Positions 57,149 to 64,000 of a DNA stretch of 64,000 bases are shown one piece after another. The notes below the pieces were generated by a model that worked only from the letters and a program-made list of their open reading frames with translations, did no database searches and was not told where the DNA came from. A program made the translations under genes and the position numbers. This DNA is from Lentzea californiensis (GTDB lineage: Bacteria; Actinomycetota; Actinomycetes; Mycobacteriales; Pseudonocardiaceae). The first letter of the stretch is position 1; each line of letters begins with the position of its first letter. The DNA is taken from contig NZ_JANBBE010000003.1 of assembly GCF_024648825.1 (NCBI RefSeq), forward strand, positions 124,001 through 188,000, given 5' to 3'.

Positions 57149-57577
57149 GTGTTGCGAGGAATGTCGACCGTGTCCTACTTCGCCGACGACCTGACCGAGG
57201 CCCGCGACTGGTACGCGTCGTTCCTCGGCGTCGACGCGTACTTCGAGCGGAGCACCCCGGACGGCCTGCTCGCCTACGTCGAGTTCCGCATCGGCGACTA
57301 CCAGGCCGAGCTCGGCCTCGTGCACCGCCGCTTCGAGGTCACCCCGTCCGACGGACCGGCGGGCGAGATCCTCTACTGGGCGGTCGACGACCTCGACGGG
57401 ACGCTGGCGAGGTTGCTGGAGCTGGGCGCCAAGCTCCACGACGAACCGCGGGTGCGCGGTGAGGGGTTCGTGACGGCGTCGGTGGTCGACCCGTTCGGCA
57501 ACATCCTCGGGGTCATGACCAACACCCACTACCTGGCCATCGCCGAGCGGAACCAGGCCGGCCGCCGAGACGCGTGA
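57149..57577 (+). CDS. VOC-family (glyoxalase/bleomycin-resistance-like) protein
   Basis: The 142-residue protein starts at a GTG 5 nt after GGAGG; the ATG at 57161 has no usable ribosome binding site. It has two beta-alpha-beta-beta-beta modules: VSYFADDLTEARDWYASFLGVDAYFERSTPDGLLAYVEFRIG and LYWAVDDLDGTLARLLELGAKLHDEPRVRG...DPFGNILGVM. The YRIG/DYQAELG region and final Glu-less VDPFGN strand suggest altered metal ligands, so it may be a sequestering protein rather than an enzyme. Target of the WYL regulator by position. Confidence 0.85.
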   Translation: MLRGMSTVSYFADDLTEARDWYASFLGVDAYFERSTPDGLLAYVEFRIGDYQAELGLVHRRFEVTPSDGPAGEILYWAVDDLDGTLARLLELGAKLHDEPRVRGEGFVTASVVDPFGNILGVMTNTHYLAIAERNQAGRRDA

Positions 57578-57631
57578 CGCGGGAGTCGAAGTCGCGGGCG
57601 CCGCGGCCGGTCGTCCGCATATCCTCCGGTG

Positions 57632-58105
57632 ATGACGACGCGGCTCGCCATCACCGGACATCGTGGGCTCACCGCGGCACTGGAGGCCGAGGTCGACCGG
57701 ATGATCCGCGCCGCGGTGGCGGAGACCGGTTCCGTGGTGGGGGTGTCGTGCCTCGCGGACGGTGCGGACGCGGTGTTCGCGCAGGCCGTGCTGGACGCGG
57801 GCGGGGCGCTGGTCGCGGTGCTGCCGGCATCGGGGTACCGCGACACGTTGCCCGAGGCCTACCGGCCCGTCTACGACGCGTTGCTCGCACGGGCGGCCAA
57901 GGTCGTGCAGCTCGAACACGTCACGCCGGACCCCCGCGCCTACATGGAGGCGGGCAAGCGAATGGTCGACGAGTCCGACTCCCTGCTCGCGGTGTGGGAC
58001 GGGCTGCCGGGGCGTGGCCCCGGTGGAACCGCGGACGTCGTGGACTACGCGCGGTCGAGAGGCGTGCCGGTCACGGTGCTGTGGCCCGAGGGCGCCGTCC
58101 GCTGA
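57632..58105 (+). CDS. SLOG-like nucleotide-binding-fold protein
   Basis: The 157-residue protein has a Rossmann-like pattern with LAITGHRGL at the N-terminus, VGVSCLADGADAVFAQAVLDAGGALVAVLP in the middle and LLAVWDGLPGRGPGGTADVVDYARSRGVPVTVLWP at the end. The GxxG/GADxxxA combination resembles SLOG/LOG-type domains, which bind nucleotide-derived ligands. No biochemical role is known to me. The 3' end overlaps the convergent FAD monooxygenase by 35 bp. ATG at 57632 or the preceding GTG are both possible. Confidence 0.6.
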   Translation: MTTRLAITGHRGLTAALEAEVDRMIRAAVAETGSVVGVSCLADGADAVFAQAVLDAGGALVAVLPASGYRDTLPEAYRPVYDALLARAAKVVQLEHVTPDPRAYMEAGKRMVDESDSLLAVWDGLPGRGPGGTADVVDYARSRGVPVTVLWPEGAVR

Positions 58106-59414
58106 GCTTTCCTCCCAGCAGCACGCGGAACAGCACCGCCGGGCGGAGCAGGGTCACCGGGTGGCCGGCCAGCTGGGAGACGCGGGCGTACGCGCGGTAG
58201 ACCCGCCGGTGGCCGGGGATCGCCGCGATCACGCGGCCGGAGTACCACCGCAGCAGGCGCGCCCGCACCGGGAGTCTCCTGGTGGCCCAGCCGAGATCGG
58301 CGGTCGTCGCGAACGTCCACGGGAACCTGGCGGCCTTGGCGACCGCGCGCTGGAACGTCAGAGGCTCAGCGGCCAGGTCGTGGTCCTGCAGCAACGCGCG
58401 CAGTTCCGCGCAGTTCAGGGCCGTGACTGTCAGACCGTGTCCGTGCACTGGATCGAGCGACACCACCGAGTCGCCGAGCGCGAGCAGGCCACGCGGCCAG
58501 TCCGGGACCTGGTGGAAGCGGTTCCAGCGGTTGCGCAGGTTGCCGGAGCGGTGGACCGCCGACGCCGGGGTGGCCGTCTTGACGATCTCCGCGACGTCCG
58601 GGCACCGCAGGCTCGTGGCGTGGTCGAGGAAACCGTCGTCGTCCGCCGGCGCGGTGTCGCCGTCCGCGCCGAACAGAGTCACGAGCCAGCGCGAACCGTC
58701 CACAGAGGACACCGCGCCACCGCGTCTCGTGCCGGGCGCGTGGGTGATCTCGCAGGCGTTCTTCCAGCCGAGCTCCAGGTCGCGGTTCACCTCGTAGAGG
58801 CGCGAAGCACAGGTGACGTGGCCGTTGACGATCCTCGGTGCGGGGCAGTGCACGCCGAGTTCCGCGAGCCACGACACCAGCCTGCTGTCGCGGCCCGACG
58901 CGTCCACCACGAGGTCCGCGTAGTCGGTGAACGGGCGGTCACCGCGCCTGCCGTGCACCCCGGTGACCGTGCCCCGGTCGTGCAGCAGGCCTTCGACCGT
59001 CACACCGTCCACAAGGGACACGTTGGCCAGCCGCAGCACCCGGCGCCGGATGATCCGGTCGAGCGTCACGCGCGTCATCGAGAGCACGCTCAGGCCCAGG
59101 TGGTCCCGCGGCGCCGGGCCGTTCGGGAAGCGGTGCAGGAAGTCGCTGCCCAGGTCGGCGCGGACGGCCCCCGCGTTCTCCAGTTCCCTGCCGATCCGCG
59201 GGAAGAGCGCTTCCAGCGCCTGCGCTCCGCGCGCCGGCAGCGGGTGCGGGTGGTGGGCTCGAGGGATACCCGCGCGGTGGCCGGCGTCGGTGGTGATCAC
59301 GCTTCGTTCGACCAGCACGACGTCGCCGTACGACTCGGACAACACCCTCGCCGCCAGCAGTCCCGCGAAGCCGGCGCCGATGACCAGGGCGCGGTCGGAG
59401 TACATGGCGGCCAT
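58071..59414 (-). CDS. FAD-dependent monooxygenase/geranylgeranyl-reductase-like flavoprotein
   Basis: The 447-residue protein shows the FAD-binding GxGxxG region in ALVIGAGFAGLLAARVLSE, the NAD/FAD motif DLVVDASGRDSRLVSWL and the GD motif LLALGDSVVSLDPVHGHGLT. It belongs to the tryptophan-halogenase/squalene-epoxidase-like group common in natural-product pathways. An HPHPLP segment near the N-terminus is conserved in this family. Substrate unknown; no biosynthetic cluster surrounds it. Confidence 0.85.
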   Translation of the reverse strand: MAAMYSDRALVIGAGFAGLLAARVLSESYGDVVLVERSVITTDAGHRAGIPRAHHPHPLPARGAQALEALFPRIGRELENAGAVRADLGSDFLHRFPNGPAPRDHLGLSVLSMTRVTLDRIIRRRVLRLANVSLVDGVTVEGLLHDRGTVTGVHGRRGDRPFTDYADLVVDASGRDSRLVSWLAELGVHCPAPRIVNGHVTCASRLYEVNRDLELGWKNACEITHAPGTRRGGAVSSVDGSRWLVTLFGADGDTAPADDDGFLDHATSLRCPDVAEIVKTATPASAVHRSGNLRNRWNRFHQVPDWPRGLLALGDSVVSLDPVHGHGLTVTALNCAELRALLQDHDLAAEPLTFQRAVAKAARFPWTFATTADLGWATRRLPVRARLLRWYSGRVIAAIPGHRRVYRAYARVSQLAGHPVTLLRPAVLFRVLLGGKLSGRRPRATAP

Positions 59415-59470
59415 GCTGGCAGAGCGCCCCTCCCGGGGGACCCGCCAAGAGTCCTGTGTTTCGCCACGGG

Positions 59471-60457
59471 TCAGGACAGCTCCGCGGCCAGTTCCGCCCG
59501 GCTGCGCACCCCGAACTTGGTGAAGAGCGACTTGAGGTGGTCCTGCACGGTGTAGGACGAGATCGCCAGCCGTGCCGCGATCTCCGACGTCGGCTGCCCG
59601 GCCAGCACGCCGTGGCAGACGTCCTCCTCACGGGTGGTCACGCCGTGCGCCTTCAGCCGCAACCCCAGCAGGTCCGCGCCCGACGCCCGGCTGATCGTCA
59701 CGGCCGCCTCGCCCGCCTCGTCGCCCACGAGTTCGCTCGCTTCGAGCAGGATCCAGCCACCATGCGCGTCGCGGAGCCTCACCCTGAACGTCCCCGAGTG
59801 CGCTCCGGCGGCCGCGGCCCGCAGCATCACCGCGAACCGGCCGGGTGCGACGTCCTCCAGTTCGTCGCGCCACCGTGCGGCGGACGCGGTCGAGGCGCGG
59901 ATCGTGCCGGCGCCGGTGACCACGACGATGGCGGGAGCACCGGTCCGGCGGGCCGAGGTGCGCGCCGCGACCTGGGTGGCGGCTCCTATCGCGGGTGCCA
60001 CCCACGTCATGAACTCGAGTTCGCGCTCGCTGAAGTCGTTGGTGCGCACCATTCCCGCCCCGCCCCAGCAGGTGTCGCCGACGCGGAACAACGACCGCAG
60101 CTCGTGACTGAGCCCGAGCGGCCGCCAGACCTCGTTCAGGCGCGCCGACCGCTCGTCCTCGAGCCTCGCCACCGTGTCGCCGCGCTGCGCCAGTGCCGCG
60201 AAGGTGTGCGGTTCGCCGGGCGTGTACTCGCAGGTCGCGAGCACCGGTTCGTACTGTTCGGGGATGCGGTCGGCCCCGCTGGTCATGGTGCTGAACACGC
60301 CCGAGTCCGGGTCCATCGACGCCCAGCAGGTCAGGTCGCACGGGACCACCCGGCCGACCAGGGCGATGGCGGCCTCGTGCAGTCGCGCGACGTCGAGTCC
60401 CGCGCTCGCCAGTGCCGTGACGTCGCGTCGCACGCCGAGCGCCCGACCCTCCCACAT
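59471..60457 (-). CDS. LuxR-family transcriptional regulator (GAF-like N-terminus)
   Basis: The 328-residue protein has a C-terminal LuxR helix-turn-helix (GVTTREEDVCHGVLAGQPTSEIAARLAISSYTVQDHLKSLFTKFGVRSRAELAAEL). Its N-terminal ~230 residues contain GAF-like sequence (VGRVVPCDLTCWASMDPDSGVFSTMTSG; FRVGDTCWGGAGMVR). There is no ATPase or response-regulator receiver. It is divergent from the cupin/DUF1304-like pair, and the 88-bp spacer holds a CCGGGAT direct repeat. Confidence 0.85.
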   Translation of the reverse strand: MWEGRALGVRRDVTALASAGLDVARLHEAAIALVGRVVPCDLTCWASMDPDSGVFSTMTSGADRIPEQYEPVLATCEYTPGEPHTFAALAQRGDTVARLEDERSARLNEVWRPLGLSHELRSLFRVGDTCWGGAGMVRTNDFSERELEFMTWVAPAIGAATQVAARTSARRTGAPAIVVVTGAGTIRASTASAARWRDELEDVAPGRFAVMLRAAAAGAHSGTFRVRLRDAHGGWILLEASELVGDEAGEAAVTISRASGADLLGLRLKAHGVTTREEDVCHGVLAGQPTSEIAARLAISSYTVQDHLKSLFTKFGVRSRAELAAELS

Positions 60458-60545
60458 GGTTGGCAGTATGCGCCCGTGTGCGGGAGCCCGGGATCCCAGT
60501 TTTCCGGGATGTCGCGGCTCGTCCGGTGCGGGGAGGCTTCAGTGC

Positions 60546-60935
60546 GTGCTGACCACTGCAGGCGAGGGCGACGTGCTCACCGTGCCCGACGCGACCATCA
60601 CCGTCCGGATCCAGGGGAAGTCCACTGGCGGCGCCTACGAGTTGTTCGAGGTGGACGCGCCACGGGGAGAAGCCGCGCCGCCTCACCGCACGCCGTGGCC
60701 GAAGGCCTACTACGTGCTGCACGGACGTATGGCGGTGTTCCTCGATGGCGAGCTGTTCGACCTGTCGCCGGGCGATGCCATCACGATCCCGCCCAACGCG
60801 TCCCACACGTTCACCGTGCACACGCCGTCCGTGCAGTTCCTGGCGTTCGCCGTGGGAGAGGCCATGGGTGCGTTCTTCCGCGACCTGTCCGGGAACGGGA
60901 TGGAGGCGTTGGGCCGCCACGGGGTGACGTTGTGA
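60546..60935 (+). CDS. Cupin-domain protein
   Basis: The 129-residue single cupin starts at a GTG 9 nt after GGGGAGG. It carries the PPHRTPWPKAYYVLHGRMAVFLDGE and PGDAITIPPNASHTFTV cupin blocks. Metal-binding histidines are partial (H in PPHRT, H in ASHTF), so an enzymatic role is uncertain. The GTGA overlap with the following membrane protein means the pair is co-translated. Confidence 0.8.
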   Translation: MLTTAGEGDVLTVPDATITVRIQGKSTGGAYELFEVDAPRGEAAPPHRTPWPKAYYVLHGRMAVFLDGELFDLSPGDAITIPPNASHTFTVHTPSVQFLAFAVGEAMGAFFRDLSGNGMEALGRHGVTL

Positions 60936-61321
60936 GCGTCGTGGCCCAGATCGCCGCCGGGGTCGCCGCCTTGGTGCACGTCGTGGTGTGGGTGTGCGAG
61001 GCGTTCCTGATCGGGCGCGTCCACCAGTCGATGTTCGGGCAGTCCGCGCGGGACGTGCCGGCGATCCGGCTGTGGGCGTTCGGGGTGGGGTTCTACAACC
61101 TGTTCCTGGCCTGCGGCCTGATCGCCGGGCTGGTCGCGGTGAACGGCGGGCAGGAACTGGTCGGGCGCACGCTGGTCTTCTACGTGTCGTGGTTCATGCT
61201 GGCGGGCAGTGTCGTGCTGGCCGTGGCCGATCAGCTGGCACTGAGCCGCCCGCGCAACCAGGCGTGGGGAGGCGTTGCGGCGGAAGGGATCCCACCGTTG
61301 GTAGTGTTGCTGTTCGCTTAG
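60932..61321 (+). CDS. DUF1304-like four-helix membrane protein
   Basis: The 129-residue protein has four membrane helices and the DUF1304 marks: HVVVWVCEAFLIG near the start, NLFLACGLIAGL, then WFMLAGSVVLAVADQ. The family is of unknown function. It starts at a GTG overlapping the cupin stop, and the phosphatase follows 19 bp after it. Confidence 0.75.
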   Translation: MSVVAQIAAGVAALVHVVVWVCEAFLIGRVHQSMFGQSARDVPAIRLWAFGVGFYNLFLACGLIAGLVAVNGGQELVGRTLVFYVSWFMLAGSVVLAVADQLALSRPRNQAWGGVAAEGIPPLVVLLFA

Positions 61322-61340
61322 AAGCCTGGGGGCACATTCC

Positions 61341-61748
61341 TTGAGAACGATCGAACTACCTGACGGCGCTGTGATCACCGGGCGTGGCCTGCGTGATGGG
61401 AAGATCGTGGAGCCGCACCCCCAGTACGGGGTGTACCTGCAGCCGAAACCGGTCGACGTGCCGTGGGCGCACGACTGGATCGACTGGCCGGACTTCCGCC
61501 TCCCGCGTGACCACGACGCCGCGATCAGGCTGATCCGCTCCCTGCACGCCAGGGCGCTCTCCGGCGAGCAGGTCGAGGTGGCGTGCAGCGGTGGCATCGG
61601 CAGGACCGGCACGGTGATCTCGTGCCTGGCCGTGCTCGCCGGTGTCCCGGCGGCCGAGGCCGTGGCGTGGACGCGCGCGAACTACCACCGGCGTGCGGTC
61701 GAGACGCCGTGGCAGAAGCGCTGGGTGAGGAACTTCCCGCCCGCCTAG
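61341..61748 (+). CDS. Dual-specificity/tyrosine phosphatase-like protein
   Basis: The 135-residue protein begins at a TTG (MRTIELPDGAVITGRGLRDG) and has the CX5R loop in VACSGGIGRTGTVISCLAVLAG. Cys and Arg of the P-loop are intact; the general-acid Asp may be in RLPRDHDAA. It is a small atypical cysteine phosphatase acting on phosphotyrosine or a phospho-metabolite. Its stop shares CTAG with the convergent MOSC gene. The TTG is the only plausible start in frame. Confidence 0.8.
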   Translation: MRTIELPDGAVITGRGLRDGKIVEPHPQYGVYLQPKPVDVPWAHDWIDWPDFRLPRDHDAAIRLIRSLHARALSGEQVEVACSGGIGRTGTVISCLAVLAGVPAAEAVAWTRANYHRRAVETPWQKRWVRNFPPA

Positions 61749-62413
61749 GAGTCGAGCTCGACCGCGGAGCGCTTGTGCACCAGCTCGACGACCTCCGGTG
61801 GCACCGAGTCGCCGGCCGCGAGCAACCGGGGCAGCAACGCGGCCTCCGTGGTCAGGGCGCGGAAGCACAGCTCGACCGTCACGTCGTGGCCGGGCCGGTG
61901 CACGACGCTGATCTCGTCGCCCGGCCCGATCAGGCCTTCTTCGAGCACGCGGAAGTAGGCGCCGGGCCGGGCCTGCCGCGTGAACCGCTTCACCCAGCCG
62001 CGCTGACCGAGGAACTCGGCGAACGTGCGGCACGGGATGCGCGGCCCGGTGACCTCCAGCAGCGCCGAGCCGATCCGCCAGTGCTCGCCGACCAGGGCGG
62101 TCGTGTGGTCGATGCCCTGCGTGGTCAGGTTCTCGCCGAACTGGCCGTTCGACAGCGGGACGTCCAGCTCGGACTGCCACCAGTCGAGGTCTTCGCGCGC
62201 GTAGCCGTAGACGGCCTGGTACTCGCCGCCGTGCACGGTCCAGTCGGCGATCGAGTCCCCGGCGACGCCGCTGCCCGCCGTTCCCTTCGCGCCGGTCGGG
62301 CTGACCTGCAGCGGCCCGTCCACCGGGCGTTTGCCGATGCCGGTGGCGCCCGCGCGGGCGTAGTCGACCGGGATCGCCTTGCGGGCGACGTTCAGCGAGA
62401 GCACGACAGGCAT
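61745..62413 (-). CDS. MOSC-domain protein (YiiM-like)
   Basis: The 222-residue protein is a single MOSC domain: VHGGEYQAVYGYAREDLDWWQSEL, GQFGENLTTQG, then the conserved Cys in GPRIPCRTFAEFLG, and a C-terminal 3-alpha tail. YiiM-type enzymes use molybdenum cofactor to reduce N-hydroxylated bases and similar compounds. A GTG at 62419 two codons upstream is an alternative start. Confidence 0.85.
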   Translation of the reverse strand: MPVVLSLNVARKAIPVDYARAGATGIGKRPVDGPLQVSPTGAKGTAGSGVAGDSIADWTVHGGEYQAVYGYAREDLDWWQSELDVPLSNGQFGENLTTQGIDHTTALVGEHWRIGSALLEVTGPRIPCRTFAEFLGQRGWVKRFTRQARPGAYFRVLEEGLIGPGDEISVVHRPGHDVTVELCFRALTTEAALLPRLLAAGDSVPPEVVELVHKRSAVELDS

Positions 62414-62423
62414 GGTCACGAGA

Positions 62424-62825
62424 CTATTGGCCGACGGCCTTGGCGGCGATCGAATTGACGTAGTCCTGGTACTTGCCGACCTTGAAGGTGATCAGGTCCA
62501 TGCACTCCTGCAGCTGCACCATCTGCTGCTGGACGCGTTCCTGGTGTTCTTTCAGGATGTCCAGGCGCTGCAACTCGTTGCCGTCGCCCTGACGGACCAG
62601 TTCGGTGTAGCGGCGGATCTCCGGCACCGGCATCCCGGACATGCGCAGCATGATGCACATGCGCAGCCAGTCGATGTCCTGCTGCGTGTACACCCGGCGG
62701 CCTCCCGGTCCTCTTTGGACCTGGCGCGCCAGGATGCCCTCCTTCTCGTAGAACCGCAGCGCGTGCACGCTCAGCCCGGTGCGTTCGGCCACCTGCCCGA
62801 TGCTCAACCCCATGTCGTCGAGCAT
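62424..62825 (-). CDS. MerR-family regulator of the adjacent aldo-keto reductase
   Basis: The 133-residue protein has a MerR winged helix (LSIGQVAERTGLSVHALRFYEKEGILARQVQRGPGGRRVYTQQDIDWLRMCIMLRMSGMPVPEI) and a long coiled-coil (about residues 85-125) with no effector domain beyond it. Start is ATG at 62825 or 62813. It has the R-F-Y-E-x-x-G-I-L signature and no cysteines in the helix loop, unlike SoxR. The divergent promoter at 62830-62860 has a 19-bp spacer with a dyad, typical of MerR activation by DNA distortion. Confidence 0.9.
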   Translation of the reverse strand: MLDDMGLSIGQVAERTGLSVHALRFYEKEGILARQVQRGPGGRRVYTQQDIDWLRMCIMLRMSGMPVPEIRRYTELVRQGDGNELQRLDILKEHQERVQQQMVQLQECMDLITFKVGKYQDYVNSIAAKAVGQ

Positions 62826-62829
62826 AGGC

Positions 62830-62860
62830 TTGACCTAGAGTCGGCTCTACTTCGTAGGTT
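62830..62860 (+). promoter_or_regulatory. MerR-type promoter (19-bp spacer) of aldo-keto reductase
   Basis: TTGACC (62830-62835) and TAGGTT (62855-62860) are separated by 19 bp, containing the dyad TAGAG-TCGG-CTCTA (62836-62849). The ATG at 62867 lies 6 nt after the -10 box, so the message is probably leaderless. Confidence 0.8.
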
Positions 62861-62866
62861 GCCGCC

Positions 62867-63907
62867 ATGAACATGCGCTATCGCGTTCTCGGGGGAACCG
62901 GCATCGAGGTCAGCCACCACTGCCTCGGTGCCATGATGTTCGGCTCTGTCGCCGGCAACGACCACGAAGAGGGCGTGCGGATCATCCACCGCGCCCTCGA
63001 CGCGGGCATCAACTTCGTCGACACCGCCGACATGTACTCGGCGGGGGATTCCGAGGAGATCGTCGGCAAGGCGCTGAAGGGCCGTCGCGACGAAGTCGTG
63101 CTGGCCACGAAGTTCCACTTCCCGCTGGGGGAGGGGCGCAACCGCAGCGGCAACTCGCGGCGCTATGTCGTGCGGGCCGTCGAGGACAGCCTGCGGCGGC
63201 TGGACACCGACTGGATCGACGTCTACCAGGTGCACCGGCCGGACTACCGGACCGACGTCGAGGAGACGCTGTCCGTGCTGACGGACCTGGTGCGCGAGGG
63301 GAAGATCCGGGCGTTCGGGTGCTCGACGTTCCCGGCCGAGGAGATCGTCGAGGCGCATCACGTGGCGCTGAACCGGGGCCTGATGCGGTTCCGGACCGAG
63401 CAGCCGCCGTACTCGATGCTGGCGCGCGGGATCGAACGGTCGGTGCTGCCGACCGCCCGGCGCCTCGGGATGGGCGTGCTGGTGTGGAGCCCGCTGGCCA
63501 GCGGGTTCCTGTCGGGCAGGCACCGGCGGGGCGCGTCGGCCGAGGCGTTCCGGGCGACGCTCAGCCCGGAGCGGTTCGACGAGTCGTTGCCGGGCAACGC
63601 GGCGAAGTTCGAGGCCGTGGAGCAGTTCGCGAAGCTCGCCGACGAGATGGGCGTGTCGTTGCCCGCTCTCGCGGTCGCGTTCACGACGTCGCATCCGGCG
63701 GTGACCTCGGCGATCATCGGGCCGCGCACGATGGAGCAGCTGGAGTCGTTGCTGGAGGGCGCTTCGCTGGTGCTCTCCGACGACGTGCTGGACCGGATCG
63801 ACGAGATCGTGCCGCCCGGTGTGGACACCTACGACGTGCACGGGTTCTGGAAGCCGGCGTCGCTGCTGGAGGCCCACCAGCGACGCCGGCCGCTCGATCA
63901 GCGCTGA
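62867..63907 (+). CDS. Aldo-keto reductase
   Basis: The 346-residue protein is a TIM-barrel AKR with the catalytic tetrad visible: Asp in NFVDTADMYSAGDSE, Tyr in the same block, Lys in VLATKFHF and His in VYQVHRPD. NADPH-binding residues near the C-terminus (AIIGPRTMEQLESLLEGASLVLSDDVLDRIDEI) are typical. Expression is probably activated by the divergent MerR regulator in response to a carbonyl or electrophile. Start is ATG at 62867; a second ATG at 62873 is possible. Confidence 0.9.
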   Translation: MNMRYRVLGGTGIEVSHHCLGAMMFGSVAGNDHEEGVRIIHRALDAGINFVDTADMYSAGDSEEIVGKALKGRRDEVVLATKFHFPLGEGRNRSGNSRRYVVRAVEDSLRRLDTDWIDVYQVHRPDYRTDVEETLSVLTDLVREGKIRAFGCSTFPAEEIVEAHHVALNRGLMRFRTEQPPYSMLARGIERSVLPTARRLGMGVLVWSPLASGFLSGRHRRGASAEAFRATLSPERFDESLPGNAAKFEAVEQFAKLADEMGVSLPALAVAFTTSHPAVTSAIIGPRTMEQLESLLEGASLVLSDDVLDRIDEIVPPGVDTYDVHGFWKPASLLEAHQRRRPLDQR

Positions 63908-63919
63908 GTCAGCACTGGC

Positions 63920-64000
63920 TCACCACTGCTGGGTGCTCAGACCGGTGCCGAGGTAGATCTGGTCGTGCCCGTTGCCGTCGTTGTCGTCGGTGTAGACGAC
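63920..64000 (-). CDS. C-terminal end of a protein, possibly VCBS/FG-GAP type
   Basis: The leftward frame is open from the window edge to a stop at 63920-63922, ending VVYTDDNDGNGHDQIYLGTG then LSTQQW. The DDNDGNG loop recalls calcium-binding VCBS/FG-GAP or EF-hand-like repeats. Only 26 residues are visible, so identity is a guess. It is convergent with the aldo-keto reductase, 12 bp away. Confidence 0.5.
   Translation of the reverse strand, partial: VVYTDDNDGNGHDQIYLGTGLSTQQW

Overview
The window is high-GC DNA (GC-rich third codon positions throughout) from a sporulating, filamentous actinomycete. My best guess is Pseudonocardiaceae (Lentzea/Saccharothrix/Amycolatopsis type). Markers are an SsgA-like cell-division protein, an XRE/DUF5753 plus DUF397 pair, EspC- and WXG-type ESX substrates, a DasR-type operator before a chitinase, an Lnt/Ppm1 lipoprotein pair and a single-chain acetyl-CoA carboxylase. 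No phage, insertion sequence, CRISPR array or rRNA was seen. The genes look chromosomal and are mostly in short operons with 4-8 bp overlaps.

Layout. 1-7.4 kb: a partial LuxR/AAA regulator, a methyltransferase, a MerR regulator, a secreted lectin, two abutting gene remnants (ECF sigma and GNAT) and a three-gene ESX-substrate unit. 7.6-22.5 kb: a metabolic block. KamA (lysine 2,3-aminomutase) reads leftward; Kdd, an amidohydrolase, KamD, KamE and Kal read rightward. Between them sit FxsA, an OGA-like acetyltransferase, an SsgA-like protein and an LLM-oxidoreductase/GH13 pair. An acyl-CoA dehydrogenase and an NDP-forming acyl-CoA synthetase follow. Together these give most of the aminomutase route lysine -> beta-lysine -> 3,5-diaminohexanoate -> 5-amino-3-oxohexanoate, and then 3-aminobutyryl-CoA -> crotonyl-CoA. 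The Kce cleavage enzyme is not in the window. kamA and kdd share a GAAGATATC element over their promoters.

22.5-39.8 kb: a DUF4360 protein, a short Rho with a structured leader, a Glu/Leu-dehydrogenase family enzyme, a 67-nt near-perfect palindrome, two EF-hand paralogues flanking a UvrA-like ATPase and a GNAT, a DUF11-type surface protein, regulators, lnt-ppm and TspO. 39.8-49.8 kb: a LuxR/AAA regulator, then a promoter, a 15-codon ORF with two TAT (Tyr) codons, an intrinsic terminator with a competing stem, and a tRNA-Tyr-like gene. This arrangement looks like a ribosome-mediated attenuator and is the most novel signal here. It is followed by a LysM protein and the 1,821-residue carboxylase.

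49.8-64 kb: a nucleotidase, a paired SMR exporter under a palindromic operator, a DasR-type chitinase, an SDR, a Ser/Thr kinase, a stand-alone Clp-N protein, a WYL regulator and VOC protein around a perfect dyad, a FAD monooxygenase, a LuxR regulator, cupin and membrane proteins, a phosphatase, a MOSC protein, and a MerR regulator/aldo-keto reductase pair with a 19-bp-spacer promoter. Several start codons lie 6-8 nt after a TAnnnT hexamer, which suggests leaderless transcripts.
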